A stretch of 13,988 nucleotides of DNA from JBECKW01 sp040235505 (GTDB lineage: Bacteria; Desulfobacterota; Desulfobacteria; Desulfobacterales; JAFDDL01), in NCBI GenBank assembly GCA_040235505.1, contig JBECKW010000161.1:1-13988 (forward strand). The letters run 5' to 3'. Below the pieces are notes generated by a model. The model was not told where the DNA came from. It searched no databases and was given only the letters and a program-made list of their open reading frames with translations. How positions within the stretch are numbered: the stretch's first letter is position 1; each line of letters starts with the position of its first letter. The translations under genes and the position numbers were made by a program. Below are positions 7,597 through 13,988 of the stretch, in pieces.

Positions 7597-8718
7597 ATGA
7601 CAAACCTGAATGAAAGAAGGCGCTTTCTGAAGCATCTGCTGTCCCTCTCCGCATTTACCGCAGGGTCCGTATTCTCTTTCAGCGGGTCCGGGGGATTGAA
7701 AAACCTGGGGTTTCAAACCGTTGAAACATGCCGGGCGGAAACGTCAAAGACCGGGGTCGACCCTCGGCAAAACGACGCCACATCAGCTAAAATCGACGCC
7801 TTCACCCATATCGCGCCGAAGGAATACGTGTCCGCCGTTGGGAAAATGGCCATGATTCCCCCGTCCCTTTCGGACCTGGATGCGCGGTTCAAATCCATGG
7901 ACGAGCTGGGGAACATTCTGCAGCTGCTTACCCTGGGCGGATCCCCCATCGAGGTGTTTGCAGATCCGGACAAGGCAGTGGATTTATCGAAAGCGTGCAA
8001 TGACGGCATGGCGGCGCTGGTGGCGAGCTATCCGGACAGGTTCGCGGGGGCGGCGGCCTATCTTCCCATGAATAACATGGATGCCGCCATGAAGGAACTG
8101 GAACGGGCCATCGAAACCTTGAAGTTGAGCGGTGTTCTTATCTACTCGTCCATAAACGACATGCCACTAGATTCTCCGGAGTTTGTACCTCTGTTCGAAA
8201 AAATGGCCGGCTACAACCTGCCCATATGGATTCATCCCTATACCGGTCCGACAAAGCCGTACTATCCCGCGGAAAAGGAATCGAAATACAATCTCACCGG
8301 CATCGTCGGCTGGCCCCACGCCACCACCATGGCCATGGTGCGTCTGGCCGGCAGCGGCCTTCTGGAACGGCTGCAGGGCCTCAAGTTTTTGACACATCAT
8401 TCGGGGGGAACAGTCCCCTACCTGATTGACAGAATCGAATACTCCCCCTTCGGATACGGTCCGCTTACCGGATCGATCACCGATTCCCTGAAGCGGTTTT
8501 ACAACGACACGGCGGTCCAGGGAAACACCGCCAACCTCATGTGTGCCCATGCCTTCTGCGGCGCCGACCACATGCTGTTCGGGACGGATTTTCCCATGGC
8601 CGATGTCGCCATGGTCAGGCGGGTCATTCGTTCCATCGAGCAGATGGAGGTTCCGGACTCGGATAAACGGAAAATATTCGTGGACAATGCCCGGACACTG
8701 TTCCGGCTGGAAATATAA
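7597..8718 (+). CDS. Tat-exported amidohydrolase-2 family metal-dependent hydrolase or decarboxylase
   Basis: The protein has 373 residues. ATG 7597 follows AGGGGA (7585-7590) by 6 bases; an in-frame TTG at 7564 has no such site and would push the export signal inward. Residues 7-12 are RRRFLK, a strong twin-arginine motif, followed by a hydrophobic stretch to about residue 30, so the enzyme should fold in the cytoplasm and be exported. The catalytic barrel starts near residue 65. Motifs of the amidohydrolase-2/ACMSD family are visible: IDAFTHIAP (66-74), IHPY with H213, GWPHATTMAM (238-247), LTHHSGG with H267/H268, and GTDFP with D331. In this family these residues bind a divalent metal, and members decarboxylate or hydrolyse aromatic acids and lactones. 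The usual first metal-site motif HxH is FxH here (F69, H71). It is first in the likely operon with the molybdenum hydroxylase; the substrate cannot be inferred. Confidence 0.88.
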   Translation: MTNLNERRRFLKHLLSLSAFTAGSVFSFSGSGGLKNLGFQTVETCRAETSKTGVDPRQNDATSAKIDAFTHIAPKEYVSAVGKMAMIPPSLSDLDARFKSMDELGNILQLLTLGGSPIEVFADPDKAVDLSKACNDGMAALVASYPDRFAGAAAYLPMNNMDAAMKELERAIETLKLSGVLIYSSINDMPLDSPEFVPLFEKMAGYNLPIWIHPYTGPTKPYYPAEKESKYNLTGIVGWPHATTMAMVRLAGSGLLERLQGLKFLTHHSGGTVPYLIDRIEYSPFGYGPLTGSITDSLKRFYNDTAVQGNTANLMCAHAFCGADHMLFGTDFPMADVAMVRRVIRSIEQMEVPDSDKRKIFVDNARTLFRLEI

Positions 8719-8798
8719 CTGAAATTGAACCTGTAACTTGAAACCTTCTACCCGGGTCGTTCGACCCTGGACTTTGGATTTAAAAAGGGGGACATTAC
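8719..8798 (+). other. 80-base spacer with a short palindrome and heptamer-like repeats
   Basis: GGGTC (8754-8758) and GACCC (8763-8767) pair around GTTC, without a following T-run, so it need not stop transcription. The segment 8721-8745 reads as loose seven-base units resembling TTGAACC/TTGAAAC, and TGGACTT TGGATTT follows near 8768-8781. The ribosome site of the next gene (AGGGGG, 8786-8791) ends the spacer. A separate promoter for the next gene is not evident. Confidence 0.4.
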
Positions 8799-9281
8799 AT
8801 GACTGAAAAAATCAAATTCGTTTTGAACGGCAAACCGGTCAGCCTGGATGTGGACGGCGACCGGGATCTTCTCTGGGTGCTCCGCACCGATCTGGAGATA
8901 ACGGGCGTCAAGTTCGGCTGCGGCGAAGGCCTCTGCGGCGCCTGTACGGTGCTCGTCAACGGGGAGGCGATGCAGTCCTGCCAGATCACTGTGGGGGATG
9001 TGGCAGGCGCTGAGGTCACTACCATCGAGGGGCTTGAAAAGGATGGGAAGCTTCACCCGATTCAGGAGGCCTTTATGAAGCACGATGCCCTACAGTGCGG
9101 ATTCTGCACATCTGGAATGATTCTGAAGGCCCACAGCTTTCTTTCCCGGAAACCGAATCCTTCCCGGGCGGAAATCGGCGATGCCCTGGAAGACAATCTT
9201 TGCCGGTGCGGTACGCACACCAGAATTCTGGATGCCGTTTCAGAGGCCGCCGAAGTGATGAAAGGAGGGGAGAGCTCATGA
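8799..9281 (+). CDS. [2Fe-2S] small subunit of a xanthine-dehydrogenase-family molybdenum hydroxylase (IorA-like)
   Basis: The protein has 160 residues, the normal size for this subunit. ATG 8799 follows AGGGGG by 7 bases. The N-terminal plant-type ferredoxin domain carries C41, C46, C49 and C61 (GCGEGLCGAC then SC). The C-terminal helical domain carries C100, C103, C135 and C137 (QCGFC and NLCRCG). These are all eight ligands for the two [2Fe-2S] clusters. It passes electrons from the molybdenum site of the large subunit to an outside acceptor. There is no signal peptide; in related IorAB-type enzymes the small subunit is thought to be carried out by the Tat signal of its partner. It overlaps the large-subunit gene by ATGA, so the two are translationally coupled. 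The IorA likeness rests on the pairing and missing FAD subunit, not on substrate evidence. Confidence 0.92.
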   Translation: MTEKIKFVLNGKPVSLDVDGDRDLLWVLRTDLEITGVKFGCGEGLCGACTVLVNGEAMQSCQITVGDVAGAEVTTIEGLEKDGKLHPIQEAFMKHDALQCGFCTSGMILKAHSFLSRKPNPSRAEIGDALEDNLCRCGTHTRILDAVSEAAEVMKGGESS

Positions 9282-11440
9282 AAACGACGGAATCGATGCA
9301 TGACAACAGACCGCCCGGGTTTTCCCTGCCTCTTGATCGGAGAGAATTTCTCAAAACCGTGGGCGTTTTGGGCGGCGGCCTTTTTGTCTATTTCACGGTG
9401 GGAAACCGTTTCGCGGCAGCACAGATGCCTTCCATGAATTACCCAACCGATTTCAACGCATACCTGAGAATTGCCGCCGACGGAAGTGTGACCTGCTTCA
9501 CGGGGAAAATTGACATGGGGCAGGGAACCATCACCTCCCTTCCCCAGATCGCCGCCGAAGAGCTGAAGGTCGCCTATGAATCGGTGAGTATCATCATGGG
9601 AGACACGGACCTGTGCCCCTATGATTTCGGCACCGTGGGATCCATGAATATCCGCATGTTCGGGCCGGCCCTTCGAAAGGCCGCCTGCGAAGCCAGGGGG
9701 GTTCTGAAGGAACTGGCCGCCGAAAAGCTGGGGTGTTCGGTGGATCAGCTGGTGGCGGAAAACGGCACGGTTTTCGACAAAGACCGGCCCGAGAAAAAAG
9801 TCACCTACGGGGAGCTTACCCGGGGGAAAATCATCGAGCGCCATCTAAAAGAAATCCCCCCCGAGACGCCCTCTGAAAAGTTTACCATCATGGGCAAACC
9901 CTACCTGCACCAGGATGCCCGGGACAAGGTGACGGGCCGGGCCCAGTATACCGGAGATATCCGGTTTCCCGGCATGCTGTATGCCGCCGTCCTGAGGCCA
10001 CCGGCCCACGGAGCCGTGCTGAAACGCCTGGACGTTTCCGGCGCAAAAAAGATAGAAGGGGCCACCGTGATTCAGGATGACGACCTGGTTGCCGTACTGC
10101 ACGCGCTGCCGGATCAGGCGGCAAGAGCACTCAAAAAAATCGAAGCCGAGTATGAGGAACCCCAGACGGGAACCGATAGCGAAACCATCTACGATCACCT
10201 GGTAAAAACCGTTCCCGAACCGAACGTGGTGAGCCAGAGCGGAGATATCCAGGAGGGCAGACGGCTTGTTAAGCATATCTTCGAAGAGACCTACCGAAGC
10301 GGGTATCTGGCCCACACACCCATTGAAACCCACACGGCCATGGCCAAAGTGGAAAACGGCAAGGTCACCGTCTGGTCCACCACCCAGAACCCCTTCCCCT
10401 TGAAGACATCTCTGTCCGAAACTTTGAAGATAGATCCCGAAAACGTCCGGGTCATCACTCCCTTTGTGGGGGGCGGGTTCGGCGGAAAAGGCGCCCCCAA
10501 TCCCAACCGGGAAGCCCTGGAAGCGGCCCGGTTGGCCCGGATCACCGGCAAACAGATTCAGGTCTGTTTCAGCCGGGCGGATGAGTTCTTTTACGACACT
10601 TTCAGCCCGGCCGCCGTGGTGAAGGTCGTATCTGGAATCGACGAAGCAGGCAACGTCGTTCTCTGGGATTATACGGTGTACCATGCTGGAGACAGAAACA
10701 CCGACGCCATTTACAACATTCCCCATCTTCGCATTGTTTCCCTGGGGGGATGGATGAGGGCCACCCCGGGCGCCCACCCCTTCGGCGTCGGCCCCTGGCG
10801 AGCTCCGGGTGCCCACATCAATGGGCTCGCACGGTCCATGCAATTCAATCTCATGGCCGAAAAGGCCGGCATGGATCCTCTGGCGTTCCGTCTGAAGCAT
10901 CTGAAGGACGAACGGCTGAAAGGCGCGCTCAAGGCGGCGGCTGATAAACTCGGCTGGAAACCCCATGCGGCCCGGAGCGGTCGGGGATGGGGCATCGCCT
11001 GCGGCATCGATGCCAACAGCTATGTCGCCCACGTGGGTGAAGTCGAGGTGGATAAAGGAAGCGGGAAGGTACGTCTGAAAAGAATCGTTTGCGCTATAGA
11101 CATGGGGTTGTCCGTGAATCCCCAGGGTTCCAGGATCCAACTGGAAGGCGCCATGACCATGGGGATGGGGTACGCCCTGACCGAGGAGTTGAAGTTCAAG
11201 AACGGAAAAATTTTCGATTTGAATTTCGACAGCTACAGCATCCCCCGCTTCTCCTGGCTTCCGAAGATCGATACGGTGATCGTCCCCAATATGAACCAGC
11301 CGGCCCAGGGGGGCGGCGAGCCCGGCATCGTCGGCGTGGGCGCCGTCATCGCCACCGGCATCTACGATGCCACCGGGGCGAAACTATTCCGGATGCCCAT
11401 GACGCCGGAGAGGGTAAAGGAGGCATTGGCAAAGGTTTAA
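9278..11440 (+). CDS. Molybdopterin-binding large subunit, Tat-exported, isoquinoline 1-oxidoreductase beta (IorB)-like
   Basis: The protein has 720 residues. ATG 9278 follows a strong AAAGGAGGGG site (9261-9270) and overlaps the small-subunit stop; the frame stays open upstream to 9095, but that part lies inside the small-subunit gene. A Tat motif RREFLK (21-26) precedes a glycine-rich hydrophobic stretch. Domain order is IorB-like: a molybdopterin-binding segment with GKIDMGQG comes first, then the a/b hammerhead, then the remaining Mo-binding parts. Visible motifs are AHTPIETH (345-352), FVGGGFGGKG (396-405), WRAPGAH (507-513), GAMTMGMGYALTEE, and GGGEPG with E681, the conserved catalytic glutamate. 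Family members hydroxylate N-heterocycles or oxidise aldehydes using water oxygen. No FAD subunit is adjacent, so electrons probably go to a cytochrome or other periplasmic acceptor, not encoded here. The substrate is unknown. Confidence 0.9.
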   Translation: MKTTESMHDNRPPGFSLPLDRREFLKTVGVLGGGLFVYFTVGNRFAAAQMPSMNYPTDFNAYLRIAADGSVTCFTGKIDMGQGTITSLPQIAAEELKVAYESVSIIMGDTDLCPYDFGTVGSMNIRMFGPALRKAACEARGVLKELAAEKLGCSVDQLVAENGTVFDKDRPEKKVTYGELTRGKIIERHLKEIPPETPSEKFTIMGKPYLHQDARDKVTGRAQYTGDIRFPGMLYAAVLRPPAHGAVLKRLDVSGAKKIEGATVIQDDDLVAVLHALPDQAARALKKIEAEYEEPQTGTDSETIYDHLVKTVPEPNVVSQSGDIQEGRRLVKHIFEETYRSGYLAHTPIETHTAMAKVENGKVTVWSTTQNPFPLKTSLSETLKIDPENVRVITPFVGGGFGGKGAPNPNREALEAARLARITGKQIQVCFSRADEFFYDTFSPAAVVKVVSGIDEAGNVVLWDYTVYHAGDRNTDAIYNIPHLRIVSLGGWMRATPGAHPFGVGPWRAPGAHINGLARSMQFNLMAEKAGMDPLAFRLKHLKDERLKGALKAAADKLGWKPHAARSGRGWGIACGIDANSYVAHVGEVEVDKGSGKVRLKRIVCAIDMGLSVNPQGSRIQLEGAMTMGMGYALTEELKFKNGKIFDLNFDSYSIPRFSWLPKIDTVIVPNMNQPAQGGGEPGIVGVGAVIATGIYDATGAKLFRMPMTPERVKEALAKV

Positions 11441-11496
11441 TCCGGCTTTATTCAAAAGATTCTACTCATAAAACCATTGGATGGCACCGCCCGCTT

Positions 11497-11512
11497 GCCC
11501 CGTCGCCGGGGC
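11497..11512 (+). repeat. GC hairpin inserted in the left arm of the element
   Basis: GCCCCG (11497-11502) and CGGGGC (11507-11512) pair around TCGC. This hairpin makes up most of the 19 bases present in the left arm but absent from the right arm, which suggests a later insertion or a loss on the other side. Two T bases follow, so it is at best a weak terminator for the operon ending at 11440. Confidence 0.6.
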
Positions 11513-11539
11513 TTCGCTAGAGACGCAAAGGACGCAGAG

Positions 11540-11576
11540 TTTATTGTTTCCCGCTGAGAGGGCGGGAAACAATAAA
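11540..11576 (+). repeat. Hairpin 1 of the inverted-repeat element, 15-base perfect stem
   Basis: TTTATTGTTTCCCGC (11540-11554) pairs perfectly with 11562-11576 around the loop TGAGAGG (11555-11561). The loop is the exact complement of the loop of hairpin 2, so the two could kiss when single-stranded. Confidence 0.85.
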
Positions 11577-11634
11577 TTGAAATCCTCACGGATAGGAAAT
11601 ACATAGAAGCAATTTATCTCGAAGAGATCGATGG

Positions 11635-11669
11635 TTGTTGTTTTCCGGCCTCTCACCGGAAAACAACAA
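11635..11669 (+). repeat. Hairpin 2 of the inverted-repeat element, 14-base perfect stem
   Basis: TTGTTGTTTTCCGG (11635-11648) pairs perfectly with 11656-11669 around the loop CCTCTCA (11649-11655). On the opposite strand it resembles hairpin 1, with the same TGAGAGG loop. Stem changes are matched on both sides, so pairing is kept while sequence drifts. An A-run follows on the plus strand. Confidence 0.85.
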
Positions 11670-11753
11670 AAAAACCCCTCTGCGTCCTTTGCGTCTCGAG
11701 CGCAGCGGGCGGTGAATAATCGTCCTTATCAGCTTGTTAATGACATTGGATCC

Positions 11754-12551
11754 CTATCTTTCCGGATCTATTTTCTTTTCAAGAAACATGCGAACCTGTC
11801 GGTAGACGGTTTTCACCCGATCGGAGTTTTTAGGAAGAGCGTCACGGAGGGCTTCCAGATATTCTTTTTCAAGAATGATCCGAAACGTCCTGGGAAAGTT
11901 GACATCATAAACCCATCCCATTTGAAGCAATTTAAAATCGTTCAATGTCTTCAGATCCGCCATCCGCACGGGGCCCCCGCGCATGAGGGCCCCGCAGATC
12001 GGATCCGAGATTTCATCACTGTCCGGAAGATCCAGCTCGACGGCCTGATTTCGATCGTCTGCCGCGCTTTGGTAATATTCCGTTACCACACGCCAGATAT
12101 CGAGCTTATCGGCATCCCGAAGCATCTTCAGGGTCAGAAGAAATTGTGGGTCGCCGCCATCGGGAACGGCAAGCCTGTTGTGGCAGGCCACCGCCCCCAG
12201 AATGATATCGGAGGCCGCCGGTTCGATATCATCGAGGATCCGATGTTCCTTGATGATCTTCACCCCCAGGGCGGCATGATTTTCGGACTTGGCGTCTACA
12301 AATGTCCGGTAACGCCGGTATTGTTCGAAACGGCCGATATCGTGGAGAAGTGCCGAGGCTTCGGCGACACAAAGATCCCGGCTGGAAAGGCCATGGCTTT
12401 CTCCAATATCCAGGATGTTTTCGCAGACCCGCCGGGTATGGGTCTCCTTGAGATCCATGTTTTTCTGAACTTCCGGATCACGGGTGTCAAACCGGCGGAC
12501 GTAGTCTGCAAACCACGATTTCAGATTCCGCAACCATTCATATGAATTCAT
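11754..12551 (-). CDS. HD-domain metal-dependent phosphohydrolase
   Basis: The protein has 265 residues. ATG 12551 follows GGAGGG by 5 bases. The HD superfamily ligand pattern is complete: H38 (KETHTRR), H70-D71 (LLHDIGRFEQY), H92, H124 (CHNR) and D148 (LRDADKLDIW). Such domains hydrolyse phosphomonoesters or phosphodiesters, often of nucleotides, with a bound metal pair. The spacing of the later histidines is like the HD-GYP or PDE type, but no GYP motif is present, so the substrate is open. There is no signal peptide or membrane segment, so it should be cytoplasmic. Its 3' end abuts the inverted-repeat element and converges with the molybdenum-hydroxylase operon. It lies 125 bases downstream of the glycosyltransferase on the same strand, but a likely promoter in that gap suggests separate expression. 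No partner gene explains its role. Confidence 0.85.
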   Translation of the reverse strand: MNSYEWLRNLKSWFADYVRRFDTRDPEVQKNMDLKETHTRRVCENILDIGESHGLSSRDLCVAEASALLHDIGRFEQYRRYRTFVDAKSENHAALGVKIIKEHRILDDIEPAASDIILGAVACHNRLAVPDGGDPQFLLTLKMLRDADKLDIWRVVTEYYQSAADDRNQAVELDLPDSDEISDPICGALMRGGPVRMADLKTLNDFKLLQMGWVYDVNFPRTFRIILEKEYLEALRDALPKNSDRVKTVYRQVRMFLEKKIDPER

Positions 12552-12568
12552 CTGTTCCCTCCGGGACG

Positions 12569-12598
12569 GTTATAGCCCGAAGGGAAGAACGATTGCAA
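12569..12598 (-). promoter_or_regulatory. Candidate sigma-70 promoter for the HD-domain gene
   Basis: On the minus strand, TTGCAA (12598-12593) and TATAAC (12574-12569) are 18 bases apart. Transcription would start about 10-13 bases before the ATG at 12551, leaving a short leader that just includes the GGAGGG ribosome site. The boxes match the consensus reasonably, but this is a prediction only. Confidence 0.4.
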
Positions 12599-12676
12599 TC
12601 ATCTATTTTTTCCCACCCTGCATTGACGGGCGTTCTGGAATCTACGCTTGCCTCGGTAAGATATATCCCCGATGCC

Positions 12677-13988
12677 TCAGACACCGGCTCTATCCCCCTG
12701 TATGATATATAACAACCAGCCGTTTTCTTGGTATTGTCGGTATATACTTCCCGAATTGTGCAACTCTTGTTCGAGGGGGGTGGAATTCTTTTTTCTTGAA
12801 ATGATCACCTGTTTTTTGTCGGAAGGCATCTTATCCAGGTCACGGATGATATCATCAATGGTTTCATCGGCCCAGGATTCTTCTCCCGTAATGGAAATTC
12901 TTTTCAACCTTCCATCGAAGTAATATTGAAGCCCGAAAAGGCGGGATTCGTCAAAGACGGCCACCGTATCTTTGCCCGTGCTCTCCTTTTGATATAGACG
13001 ATAGAGCACCCGCATATCTCTTCCGGATGGATAAACCGCTGAAGCCGCTTCCAGGCAAAGGATAACCGCAGCCGAAACAACACTGGCCAGCAGGATTTTC
13101 CCCATGTTCATATGGGGCTCGGATTCCATTTTCAACCCGCGCGCAACCAGAAGGGTAAAGGGGGCATAAAGGGGCAGAATATAAAAAGGCAGCCTGCTTT
13201 TTACCAGTACAAATATTATCAATGGCAGAATGATCCAGGTGATCAGAAAGGACTCGTAGCTTTTTTCACGAAGGAATCCCCAGAAAACCTTCGGCTTCAG
13301 AAGCTTTTTCTTCAGGAGGAGCCTGTATCCATAAATGGACCATATGCCGCCCCCCAGCAAAATGACCGGCAGGTACACTATGAGGGGACCGTACCATTCG
13401 GGATTGCGCAGGGTTTCATGTGCAATGCGGTCGATGACTTCCGTCCCGATAAAATAGGATAAAAGTCCCGGATGCTGCAGGCAGACCACAATGTACCACA
13501 ACAGGCCCGTCACACCAAAAAGAAGCAGCCCGAGAGGGTTGAGGAGACCGGCGGGCTTTTTGGTTCGAAACCGCCAAATTAAAATAGGAATCAGCGGGAA
13601 TAAGGAGGGAGGACCCTTGGTGAGAAATCCGAATCCGAGCCCCATGTACATCGCGACAATCCACAGGTCTCGTTTGGTGCGTGATTGTGAATGGCAGGCC
13701 TTGATGAAACACAGGACAGCGAAAATTTCCCAGAATGTCAGGAGAGTGTCCGTCGTCAGATTCACCGCACCGGCCACCGGGAAAAGGGAACTCGCGTAAA
13801 TGAGCCCCGCAATGATCCCGGTCCGGCGGTCCCACATACTTGCCCCCATCCACGCAACCAAAAGGGTGGTGAGAAAAAAGGCCACGGCGTTCATGGACCG
13901 AACCCCCCATTCCCCCGGGCCGAACAATTTGATCCCGAACGCGATGGCCCAATAGGTGAACGGAGGCTTTGACCAGTGCGGTTTTTGG
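12677..13988 (-). CDS. Family-39 (ArnT/PMT-like) membrane glycosyltransferase, N-terminus beyond window
   Basis: The frame ends at TGA 12679-12677 and is open to the right edge, giving at least 437 residues. The first visible residues, HWSKPPFTYW, match the conserved region after the first periplasmic loop in GT39 enzymes, so the catalytic Asp/Glu loop and the first membrane helix lie outside the window. About ten hydrophobic segments follow. Further family features are TTDTLLTF (the conserved T-D-x-L-L-T stretch), GFLTKGP, and SRLPFYILPLYAPF. The last 120 or so residues form a soluble C-terminal domain. Such enzymes move a sugar from a polyprenyl-phosphate donor to a lipid or protein on the outer face of the inner membrane; ArnT modifies lipid A. 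The acceptor here is unknown. A TTG at 13927 is in frame, but sequence identity continues upstream, so it is not the start. Confidence 0.88.
   Translation of the reverse strand, partial: QKPHWSKPPFTYWAIAFGIKLFGPGEWGVRSMNAVAFFLTTLLVAWMGASMWDRRTGIIAGLIYASSLFPVAGAVNLTTDTLLTFWEIFAVLCFIKACHSQSRTKRDLWIVAMYMGLGFGFLTKGPPSLFPLIPILIWRFRTKKPAGLLNPLGLLLFGVTGLLWYIVVCLQHPGLLSYFIGTEVIDRIAHETLRNPEWYGPLIVYLPVILLGGGIWSIYGYRLLLKKKLLKPKVFWGFLREKSYESFLITWIILPLIIFVLVKSRLPFYILPLYAPFTLLVARGLKMESEPHMNMGKILLASVVSAAVILCLEAASAVYPSGRDMRVLYRLYQKESTGKDTVAVFDESRLFGLQYYFDGRLKRISITGEESWADETIDDIIRDLDKMPSDKKQVIISRKKNSTPLEQELHNSGSIYRQYQENGWLLYIIQGDRAGV

Larger units (their letters stand above)
11485..11714. repeat. 230-base inverted-repeat element with two nested hairpins (MITE- or REP-like)
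   Basis: The outer arms are 11485-11495 with 11704-11714 (11 bases, perfect) and 11515-11539 with 11678-11702 (25 bases, one mismatch at 11519). The core arm reads AGACGCAAAGGACGCAGAG. In the left arm the two blocks are separated by 19 bases, against 1 base in the right arm. Inside each arm sits a perfect hairpin (11540-11576 and 11635-11669). It fills the gap between two convergent genes and encodes no protein. I recall similar AGACGCAAAGGACGCAGAG-type text scattered in environmental bacterial genomes, but cannot confirm it here. It may be a non-autonomous mobile element or a structural repeat; canonical T-run terminators are absent. Confidence 0.85.

Noticed and set aside
9095..9277. 61-residue N-terminal extension of the molybdenum large subunit
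   Set aside because: It is read inside the Fe-S subunit gene in another frame. The ATG at 9278 has a strong ribosome site and is directly followed by the Tat signal.
9062..9844. 260-codon minus-strand open frame
   Set aside because: Shadow of the Fe-S and large-subunit genes, with no family features.
9845..11140. 431-codon minus-strand open frame
   Set aside because: Shadow of the molybdenum large-subunit gene, whose family motifs lie on the plus strand throughout.
11485..11714. CRISPR array or integron attC site
   Set aside because: The repeats are inverted, only two copies exist, there are no regular spacers, and no GTTRRRY-type attC core sites were seen.
11631..12545. 304-codon plus-strand open frame
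   Set aside because: Antisense to the HD-domain gene, which has all its metal ligands; the plus frame also starts inside the inverted-repeat element.
13416..13952. 178-codon minus-strand open frame near the right edge
   Set aside because: It is a different frame within the glycosyltransferase gene. The GT39 motifs are in the other frame.

Overview
The window looks like a chromosomal segment of a GC-rich Gram-negative bacterium. A member of the Desulfobacterota (the former deltaproteobacterial sulfate reducers and relatives) is my best guess. The grounds are two twin-arginine (Tat) signal peptides, a periplasm-type two-subunit molybdenum hydroxylase, a very large DUF11-repeat surface protein, an ArnT/PMT-like glycosyltransferase, and dispersed inverted-repeat DNA of a kind I associate with such genomes. 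This is inference; there is no rRNA or other marker gene here.

Left half (1-6723, minus strand). One uninterrupted reading frame fills almost half the window. It starts at 6723 and runs off the left edge after 2241 codons without a stop. It encodes a secreted protein: a signal peptide, a four-cysteine N-terminal domain, about 13 DUF11-like beta-sandwich modules of roughly 140-180 residues, and the start of an SdrD_B/Cna_B-like domain at the edge. The modules fall into a higher-order A-B-C pattern that recurs three times. Several long open frames on the opposite strand (the longest 199-2808) are shadows of this gene.

Middle intergenic region (6724-7596). An AT-rich 873-base gap separates this gene from a divergent operon. 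It holds candidate promoters in both directions, a 57-codon small ORF with a good ribosome binding site, and a cluster of inverted repeats at 7169-7360 that could be a structured leader or small RNA.

Plus-strand operon (7597-11440). A Tat-exported amidohydrolase of the ACMSD/amidohydrolase-2 family is followed after 80 bases by a [2Fe-2S] small subunit. That gene overlaps by 4 bases a Tat-exported molybdopterin large subunit. The last two resemble isoquinoline 1-oxidoreductase (IorAB): no FAD subunit, with the export signal only on the large subunit. Together they suggest a periplasmic hydroxylation/hydrolysis or decarboxylation step on an unknown, possibly aromatic or heterocyclic, substrate.

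Convergent gap (11441-11753). It contains a striking 230-base inverted-repeat element (11485-11714). Imperfect outer arms enclose two perfect hairpins whose 7-base loops are exactly complementary to each other. The stems differ between the two copies but both stay fully paired.

Right end (minus strand). An HD-domain metal-dependent phosphohydrolase (11754-12551) has its own likely promoter. Upstream of it is a family-39 type membrane glycosyltransferase (12677 to the right edge) that is missing its N-terminus.
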